A DNA stretch of 40,685 nt, from NCBI GenBank assembly GCA_044220725.1, contig JBGAQN010000009.1, positions 1 through 40,685 on the forward strand, written 5' to 3'. This stretch comes from Phosphoribacter sp044220725 (GTDB lineage: Bacteria; Actinomycetota; Actinomycetes; Actinomycetales; Dermatophilaceae). Position 1 is the stretch's first letter. Every line of letters begins with the position of its first letter. A program made the position numbers and the translations under genes. The notes under the pieces are model-generated. The model saw only the letters and a program-made list of their open reading frames with translations, did no database searches and had not been told where the DNA came from. Of the stretch, positions 17,014 through 24,863 are shown one piece after another.

Positions 17014-17057
17014 GGGCGTGTTTGCGGTGCCCACCCCGGACGCACCCAAACACCCCC
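17014..17057. terminator. Terminator hairpin between the type VII operon and cca
   Basis: GGGCGTGTTTG (17014-17024) pairs with CAAACACCCCC (17047-17057) with one mismatch, and inside it GGTGC (17026-17030) pairs with GCACC (17042-17046), leaving a single bulged C. It lies between convergent genes, 10 bp after the WXG100 stop, and probably terminates transcription from both sides. Confidence 0.7.
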
Positions 17058-17081
17058 GGCGCCAGCTTCCGGCATCCACGG

Positions 17082-18656
17082 TCAGCCGCGAGCGGCCCAC
17101 CACTCGCGCAATCGCACCTCGGCGGCCTCGGGCCCAATCGGCCCCTCGTCCAGGCGCACGGCGAGCAGAAACTTGTAAGCCTCGCCGAGCACCGGCCCCG
17201 GCCGAATGCCCAGCACCGCCGCGATCTGGTTGCCGTCGAGCTCGGGCCGGATCGCGGCAAGCTCCTCAGCCGCCGCGAGTCGTGCGATGCGAACCTCGAG
17301 CTCGTCATAGGTGCGCGCCAGACGGGTCGCCTTGCGGACGTTGCGGGTCGTGCAGTCCGAGCGGGTCAGCAGGTGCAGCCGCCCGAGCAGCGGCCCAGCG
17401 TCGGTGACATACCGACGCACCGCCGAGTCGGTCCACTGCCCCTCGCCATAGCCATGGAAGCGCAAGTGCAGCTCGACCAGCCGCGCGACATCGCTGGCCT
17501 GGGCCTTGTCGTAGCGCATCGCCTTGAGTCGCTTGCTCACCAACCGCGCGCCGACCAGCTCGTGGTGGTGGAACGACACGCCCCCGCCGCTCTCGAACGT
17601 CCGCGTCGCGGGCTTGCCGATGTCGTGCAAGAGCGCGGCCAGGCGCAGCACGAGGTCGGGTCCGGTCACCACGGGGTATGCCGCGTCCGCCGGGTTCGTG
17701 CGCCCCTCCAGAGCGATCGCCTGCTCAAGGACGGTGAGCGAGTGTTCGTAGACGTCCTTGTGCCGGTGGTGTTCGTCGAGCTCGAGCCGCAGCGCGGGCA
17801 GCTCGGGCAGGAACACCGAGGCCAAACCGGAGTCGACGAGCAGGGTCAGCCCGGGGCGAGGGTTGGCCGACACGAGAAGCTTGCTGAACTCGTCCCGCAC
17901 CCGCTCGGCCGAGACCATGGCGAGGGTGTCCGCGCGGGCGAGCATCGCGGCATACACCTCGTCGGCGACGGTGAAACCGAGCTGGCTGGCGAACCGGGCG
18001 GCGCGCATCATCCGCAGCGGGTCGTCGGCGAAAGATTCTTCGGGGGTCGCGGGGGTACGCAGCCGGCGGGCGGCGAGATCGGCCAGGCCGCCGTGCAGGT
18101 CGACGAACTCCAAGCTCGGGAGTTTGAGCGCCATGGCGTTGACCGTGAAGTCGCGCCGGACCAGGTCGTCGGCGAGGCTGCGGCCGAAGGCGACCTCGGG
18201 CTTGCGGGACTGCCGGTCATAGACATCGGTGCGGTAGGTCGTGATCTCGATGACCGACGGGCCCTTGCGCAGGCCGATCGTGCCGAAGTCGCGGCCGATC
18301 TCCCAGTGCGCGTCAGCCCAGCCGCGGATCAGGTCGAGCGTCTGGTCGGGAGTGGCGTCGGTGGTGAAGTCCAGATCCGGCGAGGTCCGCCCGAGGAACG
18401 CATCGCGCACCGGGCCGCCGACCAGGGCCAGCTCGTGTCCGGCGCCGACGAACCGCTCCCCCAGCTCGGTGAGCAGCCCGAGTTGCGGCGCGAGCGCGAC
18501 GACGGCGGCGCGCAACAGCGGCGCCGGCGTGGGCGAGCTGGCGCTGGGCGAGCTGGCGCTGGGCGAGCTGGCGCTGGGCGAGCTGGCGCTGGGCGAGTCT
18601 GGCGCGCTTGTGCTCGCAGGCGCGGGTGCGTCTGGTCGATTCGGCACGACCGACAA
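17082..18656 (-). CDS. cca: CCA tRNA nucleotidyltransferase
   Basis: Adds or repairs the 3' CCA end of tRNAs using CTP and ATP. 524 residues. The first 45 are low-complexity Ser/Pro/Ala with SPSAS repeats. The class II nucleotidyltransferase core follows, with LVGGPVRD at 78-85, metal-binding DLDF at 94-97 and the RRDFTVNAMAL region. An HD domain (LLHDIGKP) lies in the C-terminal half, as in actinobacterial enzymes of about 480 residues. It is read opposite to its flanking genes. Its usual neighbour is the DUF6049/murJ cluster, which lies upstream on the other strand. The true start could lie after the repeats. Confidence 0.95.
   Translation of the reverse strand: MSVVPNRPDAPAPASTSAPDSPSASSPSASSPSASSPSASSPTPAPLLRAAVVALAPQLGLLTELGERFVGAGHELALVGGPVRDAFLGRTSPDLDFTTDATPDQTLDLIRGWADAHWEIGRDFGTIGLRKGPSVIEITTYRTDVYDRQSRKPEVAFGRSLADDLVRRDFTVNAMALKLPSLEFVDLHGGLADLAARRLRTPATPEESFADDPLRMMRAARFASQLGFTVADEVYAAMLARADTLAMVSAERVRDEFSKLLVSANPRPGLTLLVDSGLASVFLPELPALRLELDEHHRHKDVYEHSLTVLEQAIALEGRTNPADAAYPVVTGPDLVLRLAALLHDIGKPATRTFESGGGVSFHHHELVGARLVSKRLKAMRYDKAQASDVARLVELHLRFHGYGEGQWTDSAVRRYVTDAGPLLGRLHLLTRSDCTTRNVRKATRLARTYDELEVRIARLAAAEELAAIRPELDGNQIAAVLGIRPGPVLGEAYKFLLAVRLDEGPIGPEAAEVRLREWWAARG
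18531..18600. repeat. 15-bp tandem repeats in the 5' part of cca
   Basis: Four perfect copies of GGGCGAGCTGGCGCT (18531-18590) and a partial fifth encode SPSAS repeats on the minus strand. The unit length is a multiple of three, so expansion or loss keeps the reading frame. Confidence 0.92.
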
Positions 18657-19055
18657 GCCTATCCCGTATGCCGCGCGCCCGCCCTGAGCGTGGCGGCCCG
18701 GTCAGTGGCTGGCCAAGGCCGGGTTCGCCCGCTCATTCGACCCGTTCGACCGTTCGACCCGATGCAGTGGGCACGTTTCGTCGGGCGGCCACGCGCGAGG
18801 TCGGACATCGTCGGCGGGTGTGATGAAATCGGCCGATCTCGGTCCTGAGGCGCCCGAAACCACCGGCGAGTGTGAGGATTTCCAGGGGATCCGGCTGCGG
18901 CTGCCGGCGACGGGCGCGCTGCCAGGCGGCTGCGGACGGCGGGCACCGAGGGGACGCCGGGCGGCTGCCAGGCGGCTGCGGGCGGCGGCAGCGGTCTCGG
19001 CCCGGCTCGGTGTGGGACGGCATACCGGCTGGTGGCTGGCGTTTAGAGTGGATGG
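18657..19055. other. Divergent intergenic region between cca and NUDIX gene
   Basis: A 399-bp G-rich gap. It contains octamer copies at 18666-18673 and 19018-19025, three close repeats of TTCGACC around 18736-18758, and a direct repeat beginning TGCCAGGCGGCTGCGG near 18920 and 18966. Its end holds the likely NUDIX promoter. The open frames crossing it on both strands have no family features. Confidence 0.5.
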
Positions 19056-19056
19056 G
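19044..19056 (+). promoter_or_regulatory. -10 element giving a probable leaderless NUDIX mRNA
   Basis: TAGAGT (19044-19049) matches the actinobacterial -10 pattern TANNNT and lies 6 nt before the GTG start at 19056, so transcription would begin on the start codon. No Shine-Dalgarno sequence is visible, consistent with a leaderless message. Confidence 0.5.
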
Positions 19057-19541
19057 TGAGCACAGCCGTCCCCCTCCCCTCGAACCCGGGCCGTCGGCTG
19101 CCCTGGGTGGAGGAGCGTTCAGCGGGCGGCGTGGTCGTCGACGTGCACGAGGGATCGGCCCGGATCGCGGTCATTGCCCGGCGCAACCGGGCCGGACGCG
19201 TCGAGTGGTGCCTGCCCAAGGGTCATATCGAGCCGGGCGAGACACTCCCGGAGACTGCGGCCCGCGAGGTGGCCGAGGAGACCGGTATCACCGGGCGAGT
19301 GCTCGCCGAGTTGGGCACCATCGACTACTGGTTCGCGACCGGCGACAAGCGGGTGCACAAGTTCGTCCACCACTACCTGCTTGAGGCCACGGGCGGCGAA
19401 CTCACCATCGAGAACGACCCCGACCAGGAGGCCATCGACGTCGCCTGGTTTCGGCTCGACGAGGTCCACCAACACCTCACCTTCCCCAACGAGCGGCGGA
19501 TCGCCAAGGTCGCCTGGGAGCGCCTGGCAGGCACCGCGTGA
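19056..19541 (+). CDS. NUDIX hydrolase
   Basis: 161 residues. The full Nudix box (G-x5-E-x7-R-E-x2-E-E-x-G) is present at residues 56-78, from GHIEPGE to REVAEETGI. Members hydrolyse nucleoside diphosphates linked to another group; the substrate of this conserved cca/murJ-linked member is not evident, though MutT- or diadenosine polyphosphate-type activity is plausible. The GTG start has a -10 box 6 nt upstream and no ribosome binding site. The stop overlaps the DUF6049 start by 4 bp (GTGA), so the two are translationally coupled. Confidence 0.93.
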   Translation: MSTAVPLPSNPGRRLPWVEERSAGGVVVDVHEGSARIAVIARRNRAGRVEWCLPKGHIEPGETLPETAAREVAEETGITGRVLAELGTIDYWFATGDKRVHKFVHHYLLEATGGELTIENDPDQEAIDVAWFRLDEVHQHLTFPNERRIAKVAWERLAGTA

Positions 19542-21811
19542 GGCTGGCGGCCCGGGTCGTCGCGCTCGTCGCCGCCACGTGTGGTTGGCTCGCCGGCCCC
19601 GGTATGCCGCCCGCCGCCTCATCCCTGCCCGCCGCCGGCTCATCCCTGCCCGCCGCCTCATCCCCCGCCGAGGCCTCGACGGCTGCGCCCATCACCTTGA
19701 CGAGCGTCACTCCTTCGGTGCTGCGACCCGGAGAGACCCTTACCGTCGCCGGCACCGTTGACCTGACCGCGATCCCGGCGCTGGACACTGCCGCGACGTC
19801 GACTGTCCGGCTCAGCCGCGGGCGGACCACCCTGACGACCCGATCCGATGTCGACGAATGGGCCGCCCTGGCCCCCGTGCCCTCCGCCGGAGCAAGCGGC
19901 ACCACCGGCCCCGGTGGTTCGACGTCGGGAATCGAGCTAGCCCGCCAGACCCTCGATTCGACGGCACCGCGCACGGCCGTGCCGTTCACGCTCACGACCG
20001 CCGATGAGATCCGGCTCAACCGCGCGTTCGGCGTCATCCCGATCGCCATCGATGTCGTCGGTCCCCGAGGCGTGCGCGTTGCGACGTTGCACTCCTTCGT
20101 CGGGTGGCATCGCTCGAGTGACTACGCGCCACTCTCCCTTGGCTGGCTGTTGCCCGTCACCTTGCGCGCCGACCCCCGCCTGCATGACCCGGACCCCACG
20201 ACCCGCACGGCCGCCTGGGCCGAACAACTCGGTCCGGGCTCCCGCCTTGACCGGCTCGTTCAGGCCACCGGTGCCGCGCCCGTCGGGTATGCCGTCGACC
20301 CCGCCGTCCTCGGGCTGCCGGGGCGGACCCCCACGCAAGAAGCCAGGGATCCCGCCACTGTCCTTCGGGATGCCTTCGGCAAGACCCTCAAGGCCGCAGC
20401 CGCCAGTCACGCCGTGTTCGCGCTGCCCTATGCCGACCCGGATGTCGAGGCCCTGCTCGGCCCCGGGCTCAGCGAAGCCACCAAGGCCGGAGCGACAAGC
20501 CTGCTTGCCGAACAGGTGACCACTGCCCGACGCCTCACCGACGGACTGCTCAGCACCCGGGGAACCATCGCCTGGCCGGCCGACGGAGCTCTGCCGGACG
20601 GTCGAGAGGCGGGGCTGCGGGCGGCATACGGGACGAATCTGACGGCGGTTCTCGTGTCCTCCGAGGTGACCGACCCGACGGCGCGGCTGACCCCACCCGT
20701 GGCCGGAATTGCGCCGCTCGGCACTTCCGTGGCTCGTTGGGACGACCGGCTCGCTGCACTGTCGGCCCGACTGCGGACACCCTCGGATGTGGTCGTCGCG
20801 ACCCAGGAACTCGTCGCCCAGACCGCCGCCCTGCTCGGCGAGCGACCGTCGATCGACCGGACCGTCCTGATCGTGCCGCCACGCGGCTTCGATGACGTCG
20901 TCCCCAGTGACGTGTTCCGGCAATTCCTCACGGCATCAACACGAATCCCGTGGGTGCGCATCGTCGACGCCGACCTGGCCATGCGCCCCGGAACGGGTTT
21001 GGATGCCGCTCCGTCCCTGCCTGCGACGCCCGCAGCCATCCCACCGGGGCGCGGCGTCTCTGCCGACCGGCCTGGTCCGAGCGTGCCCCGGGGCGCTGAC
21101 TCGGGCGGAGCGGCCGGCAGTGCCACCGTGCCGCCGACCGTGCAGAAGATCGTCGACCAAAGGGCTGCCCTGCGTCGACTGGCCTCACTCCTGGAGGAGG
21201 GCAGCCCCACATTCGCCCGATGGGTCGATGTGCCCGCCCAGGCAGCCAGCACTCGCTGGCGCACCGCCGACGGCGCCCGCCAAGACCTCGTCGCGCGCCT
21301 CGAGATGGCAACGTCGGCGGCCGCCGACGGCGTGACGGTCGCTCCGCAGACGACGAACTTCCTCGCCGACGAGGGCGTCCTGCAAGTCACCGTCGTCAAC
21401 GCACTCGACGAACCGGTCCGGGGAGTGGGGGCGGTCTTGGCTCCGGGGAACGGGCGCCTTGTCGTTGTCGACTCCGGGGCGCGGGTGTCGATCGCGGCAC
21501 ACGCCAAGGCGACCATCTCGGTCCGGCTCGCCGTCCTGGCCCAGGGCCTGGTCCCGGTCACCGCGTGGCTGACGACCTCCGACGGTGAACGATTCGGAGC
21601 AGAGCAGCAATTGACCGTCCGGGCGGCACCCCCAGGTCCGTGGCTCTATGTCGCTCTGGGGGGGCTCTTCGGGGCCATCCTGCTCGTCGGGGTGATTCGC
21701 GCCATCCGCCGGCCCCCGCGGATCAGGGTCGACACCGAGGGACTGGATCCGGTGGACCCCACCCCCGAGGAGCCGCTGCTGGCACCCGTCGAACGGCATA
21801 CCGCACCGTAG
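19538..21811 (+). CDS. DUF6049 family secreted, membrane-anchored protein
   Basis: 757 residues. An N-terminal signal peptide (RLAARVVALVAATCGWLAGP) is followed by an Ala/Ser/Pro stretch with a repeated SSLPAA element, a large outer domain, and one C-terminal membrane helix near 700-725 (LYVALGGLFGAILLVGVI) with a short acidic cytoplasmic tail. This type I layout and the position between NUDIX and murJ/kinase genes identify the actinobacterial DUF6049 family, whose function is unknown to me but which presumably acts in cell-wall assembly. GTG 19538 overlaps the NUDIX stop. Here murJ, which commonly comes next, is missing. Confidence 0.9.
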   Translation: MRLAARVVALVAATCGWLAGPGMPPAASSLPAAGSSLPAASSPAEASTAAPITLTSVTPSVLRPGETLTVAGTVDLTAIPALDTAATSTVRLSRGRTTLTTRSDVDEWAALAPVPSAGASGTTGPGGSTSGIELARQTLDSTAPRTAVPFTLTTADEIRLNRAFGVIPIAIDVVGPRGVRVATLHSFVGWHRSSDYAPLSLGWLLPVTLRADPRLHDPDPTTRTAAWAEQLGPGSRLDRLVQATGAAPVGYAVDPAVLGLPGRTPTQEARDPATVLRDAFGKTLKAAAASHAVFALPYADPDVEALLGPGLSEATKAGATSLLAEQVTTARRLTDGLLSTRGTIAWPADGALPDGREAGLRAAYGTNLTAVLVSSEVTDPTARLTPPVAGIAPLGTSVARWDDRLAALSARLRTPSDVVVATQELVAQTAALLGERPSIDRTVLIVPPRGFDDVVPSDVFRQFLTASTRIPWVRIVDADLAMRPGTGLDAAPSLPATPAAIPPGRGVSADRPGPSVPRGADSGGAAGSATVPPTVQKIVDQRAALRRLASLLEEGSPTFARWVDVPAQAASTRWRTADGARQDLVARLEMATSAAADGVTVAPQTTNFLADEGVLQVTVVNALDEPVRGVGAVLAPGNGRLVVVDSGARVSIAAHAKATISVRLAVLAQGLVPVTAWLTTSDGERFGAEQQLTVRAAPPGPWLYVALGGLFGAILLVGVIRAIRRPPRIRVDTEGLDPVDPTPEEPLLAPVERHTAP

Positions 21812-21866
21812 GATGAGTCGGGCGGCTGGTGACGCGAGGCTGCCCCCACGACAGAAGGGAGCGGCC

Positions 21867-24158
21867 GTGCAGATCGGTCCGGGCACCCTGATCGCCGATC
21901 GGTATGCCGTGTCGCACCGGCTGCAGCAACACCCCCGGTGGGAGCGCTGGGCCGCCCAGGACACGATGCTGTCCCGTGATGTCGTCCTGCTCACCTTCGC
22001 TCGTGGTGCGTCGACGGCGGCCGCTGCCCTCGACGCGGCCCGACGCGCCGCCGCGGTCACCGAGCCACGGCTCGTGCGGGTGCTCGATGTCGTCGCTCCC
22101 GCCGCGGACGGCGAGGGGTCACCGTCGTGCACCGTCGTGGAGGAGTCCGTCGGGCGGGCGCGCAGTCTCACGCGCATCCTCGAGCAGGGCGGGTTGCCCG
22201 CAGACGAGGCCCGCCGCATTACGGGTGAGACAGCCACCGCCCTCGCCGCGGCTCGCGCCCGAGGCCTGCACCACGTCGTCCTCACGCCACGGAACGTCCT
22301 GCTCATGCCCGACGGGGCCGTCCGGGTTCGAGGGGTCGCCGTCGAAGCGGCGCTTCTGGGCCTGGATCAGACGCCAGCAGGCATCGCCTCTCGGCTGGAC
22401 GCGACGGCCCTGGTGGGCATCGGGTATGCCGCCCTCACCGGCCGCTGGCCGCTCGCGGGAGCAGATTCGGGTTTGCCCCGTGCCCCCGTTGTCGCAGGCG
22501 TCGTCGTCGGGCCCGATGAGTTGGCCGCGAACGTCTGTCTGGACATCGACCGACTTGTTCGAATGACTCTGGTCGAACGAGGCGGGCCGATCACTCCCGA
22601 CGAAGTGATTTCCGATCTGCGGCGGTGGCCGAGCGCGCCGACCATCGACCTGTGGAGCGACCGGCGCGGTGGGACGTCCGCCGTGTCGACCGGAGCACCT
22701 GCAGGTGCCGCGCCGAAGGACGGCGTGAGCGGGTCGACCGAATCTGCGGTCGGCTCCACGGAGCTGCCGGTCGGTTCCACGGAGCTGCCGGTCGGTTCCA
22801 CGGAGCTGCCGGTCGGTTCCACCGAGCTGCCGGTCGGTTCCACCGAGATACCGGTCGCCGAGTTCCCGATCGCCCAGCCAGGAGCGGCGAGTGCGACCAC
22901 CGGCGTGGTCGGTGCCACCGGCGTGGTCGGTGCCGCCACCGAGCCTGCGCCGCTCGGCTCAGCTGCGGTGACCGGCGCCGCCGGTGCTGGGGCGGCAGTC
23001 ACAGCCGCGTTGGCCAAGGGAGCACACGGGCTCGGAACGGCGCTCGGCCATGCTGGGGCAGCCGCTGGTGGGATGGCTACCCGCGTGGGCGACCGGGCCC
23101 GGCATACCGTGGCCCGCTGGTCGCGACGGGGCGAGGAGGTTGACAGCGGCGGTGGCGCACCCACCGATGAACGAGAGATCGCGACGGACCCGACCAGCGA
23201 GGCGTCGCGCCCCCCGGCCCCGGTCGCTCCGAGTTCGGCCCCCACCATGGGCGCGACGCCGGTGGCGGCCAGCCAACCGGGTGGCACCCCCGTCGACGCT
23301 AAGCGCGTCAATCCTCGTGAGGCCGACACGATCGTCAACCTGCCCCGGGTTCCTGCGCCTCGGCGAACCGCGAGCGGGCAGCCGACTCGGGCCCGCGGTG
23401 TTCTTTACGAGGACGCTACTCTCGCAGCGGTTTTGCGTGGTGAAGAGGGTCCGGTCGAGAGGCCGGTTCCCCTCGTGCCGGTCTCGGGGACTCTGGGGAG
23501 AGACGAGTCTCGCCTGGCGCTGGCCCTCGTCGCCGGGCTGGTGACCTTGCTGGCGATCTTCGGGATCTGGGGCTTGCCTTCGCTGTCGGGCTTTGGGCGC
23601 TCACCAGCCGTGGTGAGTTCGACGAGCCGACCCGCGAGCGCCTCGGCCGCCACGTCCGGCCGCGCGCCGAGTGCCTCGGCTGCGCCAGCCCCGACCGACG
23701 TCCCCACCGCGTCGAGTCTGACTTCCGTCCCCATCGTCGGCGCCGCCACCTTTGACGTCAGCGCCGGTCAGGTTCCGTCAGGCAGCGCCGCTCGCGCCTT
23801 CGATGGCAAGCCCGACACGATGTGGCGCTCCGGTTGGTATTCCTCCGATGCCTTCGGTGGCCTCAAAGTGCCCGGCATCGGCTTGATCGTCGATCTGGGG
23901 CAGCAGACCGCCGTGCGCCGGGTCAGCGTGACTCTGCCGACCGCTCAGGACCTCACCGTGTATGTCGCGAGCCGGGCCTCTCTCGAGGGAGCGACCGCGA
24001 TCGGGACGAGCACGGGCAAGGGCGGATCGCTGACCTTCGACGTGCCAGCCGGGCCGGTCACGAGTGGACAGTTGGTCATCGTGTTCGTGACCAAATTGGG
24101 CTCGGATGGCGCCGGCAAGTTCCGGGCACAGGTGTCCGAACTCACGGTGAGCAAGTGA
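21867..24158 (+). CDS. Pseudokinase-type membrane protein with outer discoidin-like domain (C-terminal part of mycobacterial MviN architecture)
   Basis: 763 residues from GTG 21867 (AAGGGA 6 nt upstream; the frame is open to 21813). Residues 5 to about 250 have a protein-kinase fold without catalytic residues: no VAxK Lys (VVLLTF), HRD replaced by HHVVLTPRN, no DFG. A long linker has five 7-residue repeats (GSTELPV). One membrane helix lies near 552-572 (ALVAGLVTLLAIFGIW). The outer C-terminal domain (about 620-763, RAFDGKPDTMWRSGW...VDLGQQTAVRRV) resembles discoidin/galactose-binding domains. This matches the part after the flippase in mycobacterial MviN, whose phosphorylated pseudokinase binds an FHA protein. 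The flippase itself is absent here. Confidence 0.85.
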   Translation: MQIGPGTLIADRYAVSHRLQQHPRWERWAAQDTMLSRDVVLLTFARGASTAAAALDAARRAAAVTEPRLVRVLDVVAPAADGEGSPSCTVVEESVGRARSLTRILEQGGLPADEARRITGETATALAAARARGLHHVVLTPRNVLLMPDGAVRVRGVAVEAALLGLDQTPAGIASRLDATALVGIGYAALTGRWPLAGADSGLPRAPVVAGVVVGPDELAANVCLDIDRLVRMTLVERGGPITPDEVISDLRRWPSAPTIDLWSDRRGGTSAVSTGAPAGAAPKDGVSGSTESAVGSTELPVGSTELPVGSTELPVGSTELPVGSTEIPVAEFPIAQPGAASATTGVVGATGVVGAATEPAPLGSAAVTGAAGAGAAVTAALAKGAHGLGTALGHAGAAAGGMATRVGDRARHTVARWSRRGEEVDSGGGAPTDEREIATDPTSEASRPPAPVAPSSAPTMGATPVAASQPGGTPVDAKRVNPREADTIVNLPRVPAPRRTASGQPTRARGVLYEDATLAAVLRGEEGPVERPVPLVPVSGTLGRDESRLALALVAGLVTLLAIFGIWGLPSLSGFGRSPAVVSSTSRPASASAATSGRAPSASAAPAPTDVPTASSLTSVPIVGAATFDVSAGQVPSGSAARAFDGKPDTMWRSGWYSSDAFGGLKVPGIGLIVDLGQQTAVRRVSVTLPTAQDLTVYVASRASLEGATAIGTSTGKGGSLTFDVPAGPVTSGQLVIVFVTKLGSDGAGKFRAQVSELTVSK
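22751..22855 (+). repeat. Five 21-bp tandem repeats in the pseudokinase linker
   Basis: Five consecutive 21-bp units at 22751, 22772, 22793, 22814 and 22835 encode VGSTELP-type heptads, the last with STEIP. Downstream, two 18-bp units at 22899-22934 add a second short repeat (TGVVGA). All preserve the frame. Confidence 0.9.
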
Positions 24159-24182
24159 CTGCTCACGGTGAGCAAGTGACTG
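24141..24182 (+). repeat. 21-bp perfect tandem duplication spanning the pseudokinase stop and sigma start
   Basis: The unit beginning CTCACGGTGAGCAAGTGA is present twice (24141-24161 and 24162-24182), and a third partial, slightly diverged copy follows. Each unit contains AAGTGA, the overlap of the upstream stop with a GTG start, so the duplication creates two equivalent in-frame GTG starts (24155 and 24176) for the sigma factor. Confidence 0.93.
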
Positions 24183-24718
24183 CTCGCGGTGACTCTGGGC
24201 CTCGCACGGACGCCGAGTTGGTCGCCGCGCACTGCGCTGGCGAGCCCGACGCATTCGGTGAGATCTTCCGACGGCACAAGGACCGCATGTGGGCTCTAGC
24301 GGTGCGCACCTGCGGTGATCGTGAGCTGGCCGCGGACTGCGTTCAGGATGCCTTCATCGCGGCATACCGACGAGCAGACTCCTTCCGCGGCGAGTCCGCG
24401 GTGACGACCTGGCTGCATCGGATCGTGGTCAACGCCTGCTTGGACCGGTTGCGCAGGCACCGTCCCGTGGCGCCCTGGCCCGAGCACGACCTGGCCGACG
24501 GGCGGGATCGGCACGCGAGCACCGAAGTGCGCCTGGACGTCCGCGCAGCCCTGGACCGGCTGCCCGAGGGGCAGCGGGCCGCACTCGTGCTGGTGGACAT
24601 GGACGGTCTTTCGGTGGCTGAAGCGGCGCAGATTCTCGGGGTTGCCGAAGGCACCATCAAGTCGCGGTGCGCTCGCGGACGACTTGCCATGGCCGAGTTG
24701 CTGCGGGTGCCCAGGTGA
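24155..24718 (+). CDS. sigM: ECF sigma factor, SigM-like
   Basis: 187 residues from GTG 24155, or 180 from GTG 24176; the two starts come from a 21-bp duplication. Region 2 is recognisable (LAADCVQDAFIAAYRRADSF, then TTWLHRIVVNACLDRLRR), and region 4 carries the helix-turn-helix (LPEGQRAALVLVDMDGLSVA, then LGVAEGTIKSR). Placement after the MviN-type pseudokinase and before a membrane partner gene corresponds to SigM of other actinobacteria, which responds to envelope or oxidative stress. Its first codon overlaps the stop of the pseudokinase gene. The SigM name is inferred from context. Confidence 0.9.
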   Translation: MTAHGEQVTARGDSGPRTDAELVAAHCAGEPDAFGEIFRRHKDRMWALAVRTCGDRELAADCVQDAFIAAYRRADSFRGESAVTTWLHRIVVNACLDRLRRHRPVAPWPEHDLADGRDRHASTEVRLDVRAALDRLPEGQRAALVLVDMDGLSVAEAAQILGVAEGTIKSRCARGRLAMAELLRVPR

Positions 24719-24863
24719 GGGGCTCCGGTATGCCGCCCGCCCAGCGCCCCAAGCGGTGGAACCTTCCAGCCGTCGGGCGCGTCACAACCAGGTATGCGCT
24801 GCCCGGATGCGGGCCGGTCCGTCGGGGGGCGGGCTCCACGAACTTCATCCCCAGGGAGCTGTG

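Noticed and set aside
18531..18600. Possible CRISPR-like repeat array
   Set aside because: The repeats are contiguous 15-mers without spacers and encode a peptide repeat in cca; no array with spacers and no cas gene is visible anywhere in the window.
17022..18848. Long plus-strand open frame opposite cca
   Set aside because: It is an antisense shadow of a clearly coding GC-rich gene; its product is low-complexity and unrelated to any family.
18820..19055. Possible small gene before the NUDIX gene
   Set aside because: Composed of Gly/Arg-rich translation of a repetitive G-rich spacer, with no ribosome site.
21867..24158. Active serine/threonine kinase
   Set aside because: The conserved Lys, HRD Asp and DFG are all absent, so it is a pseudokinase.
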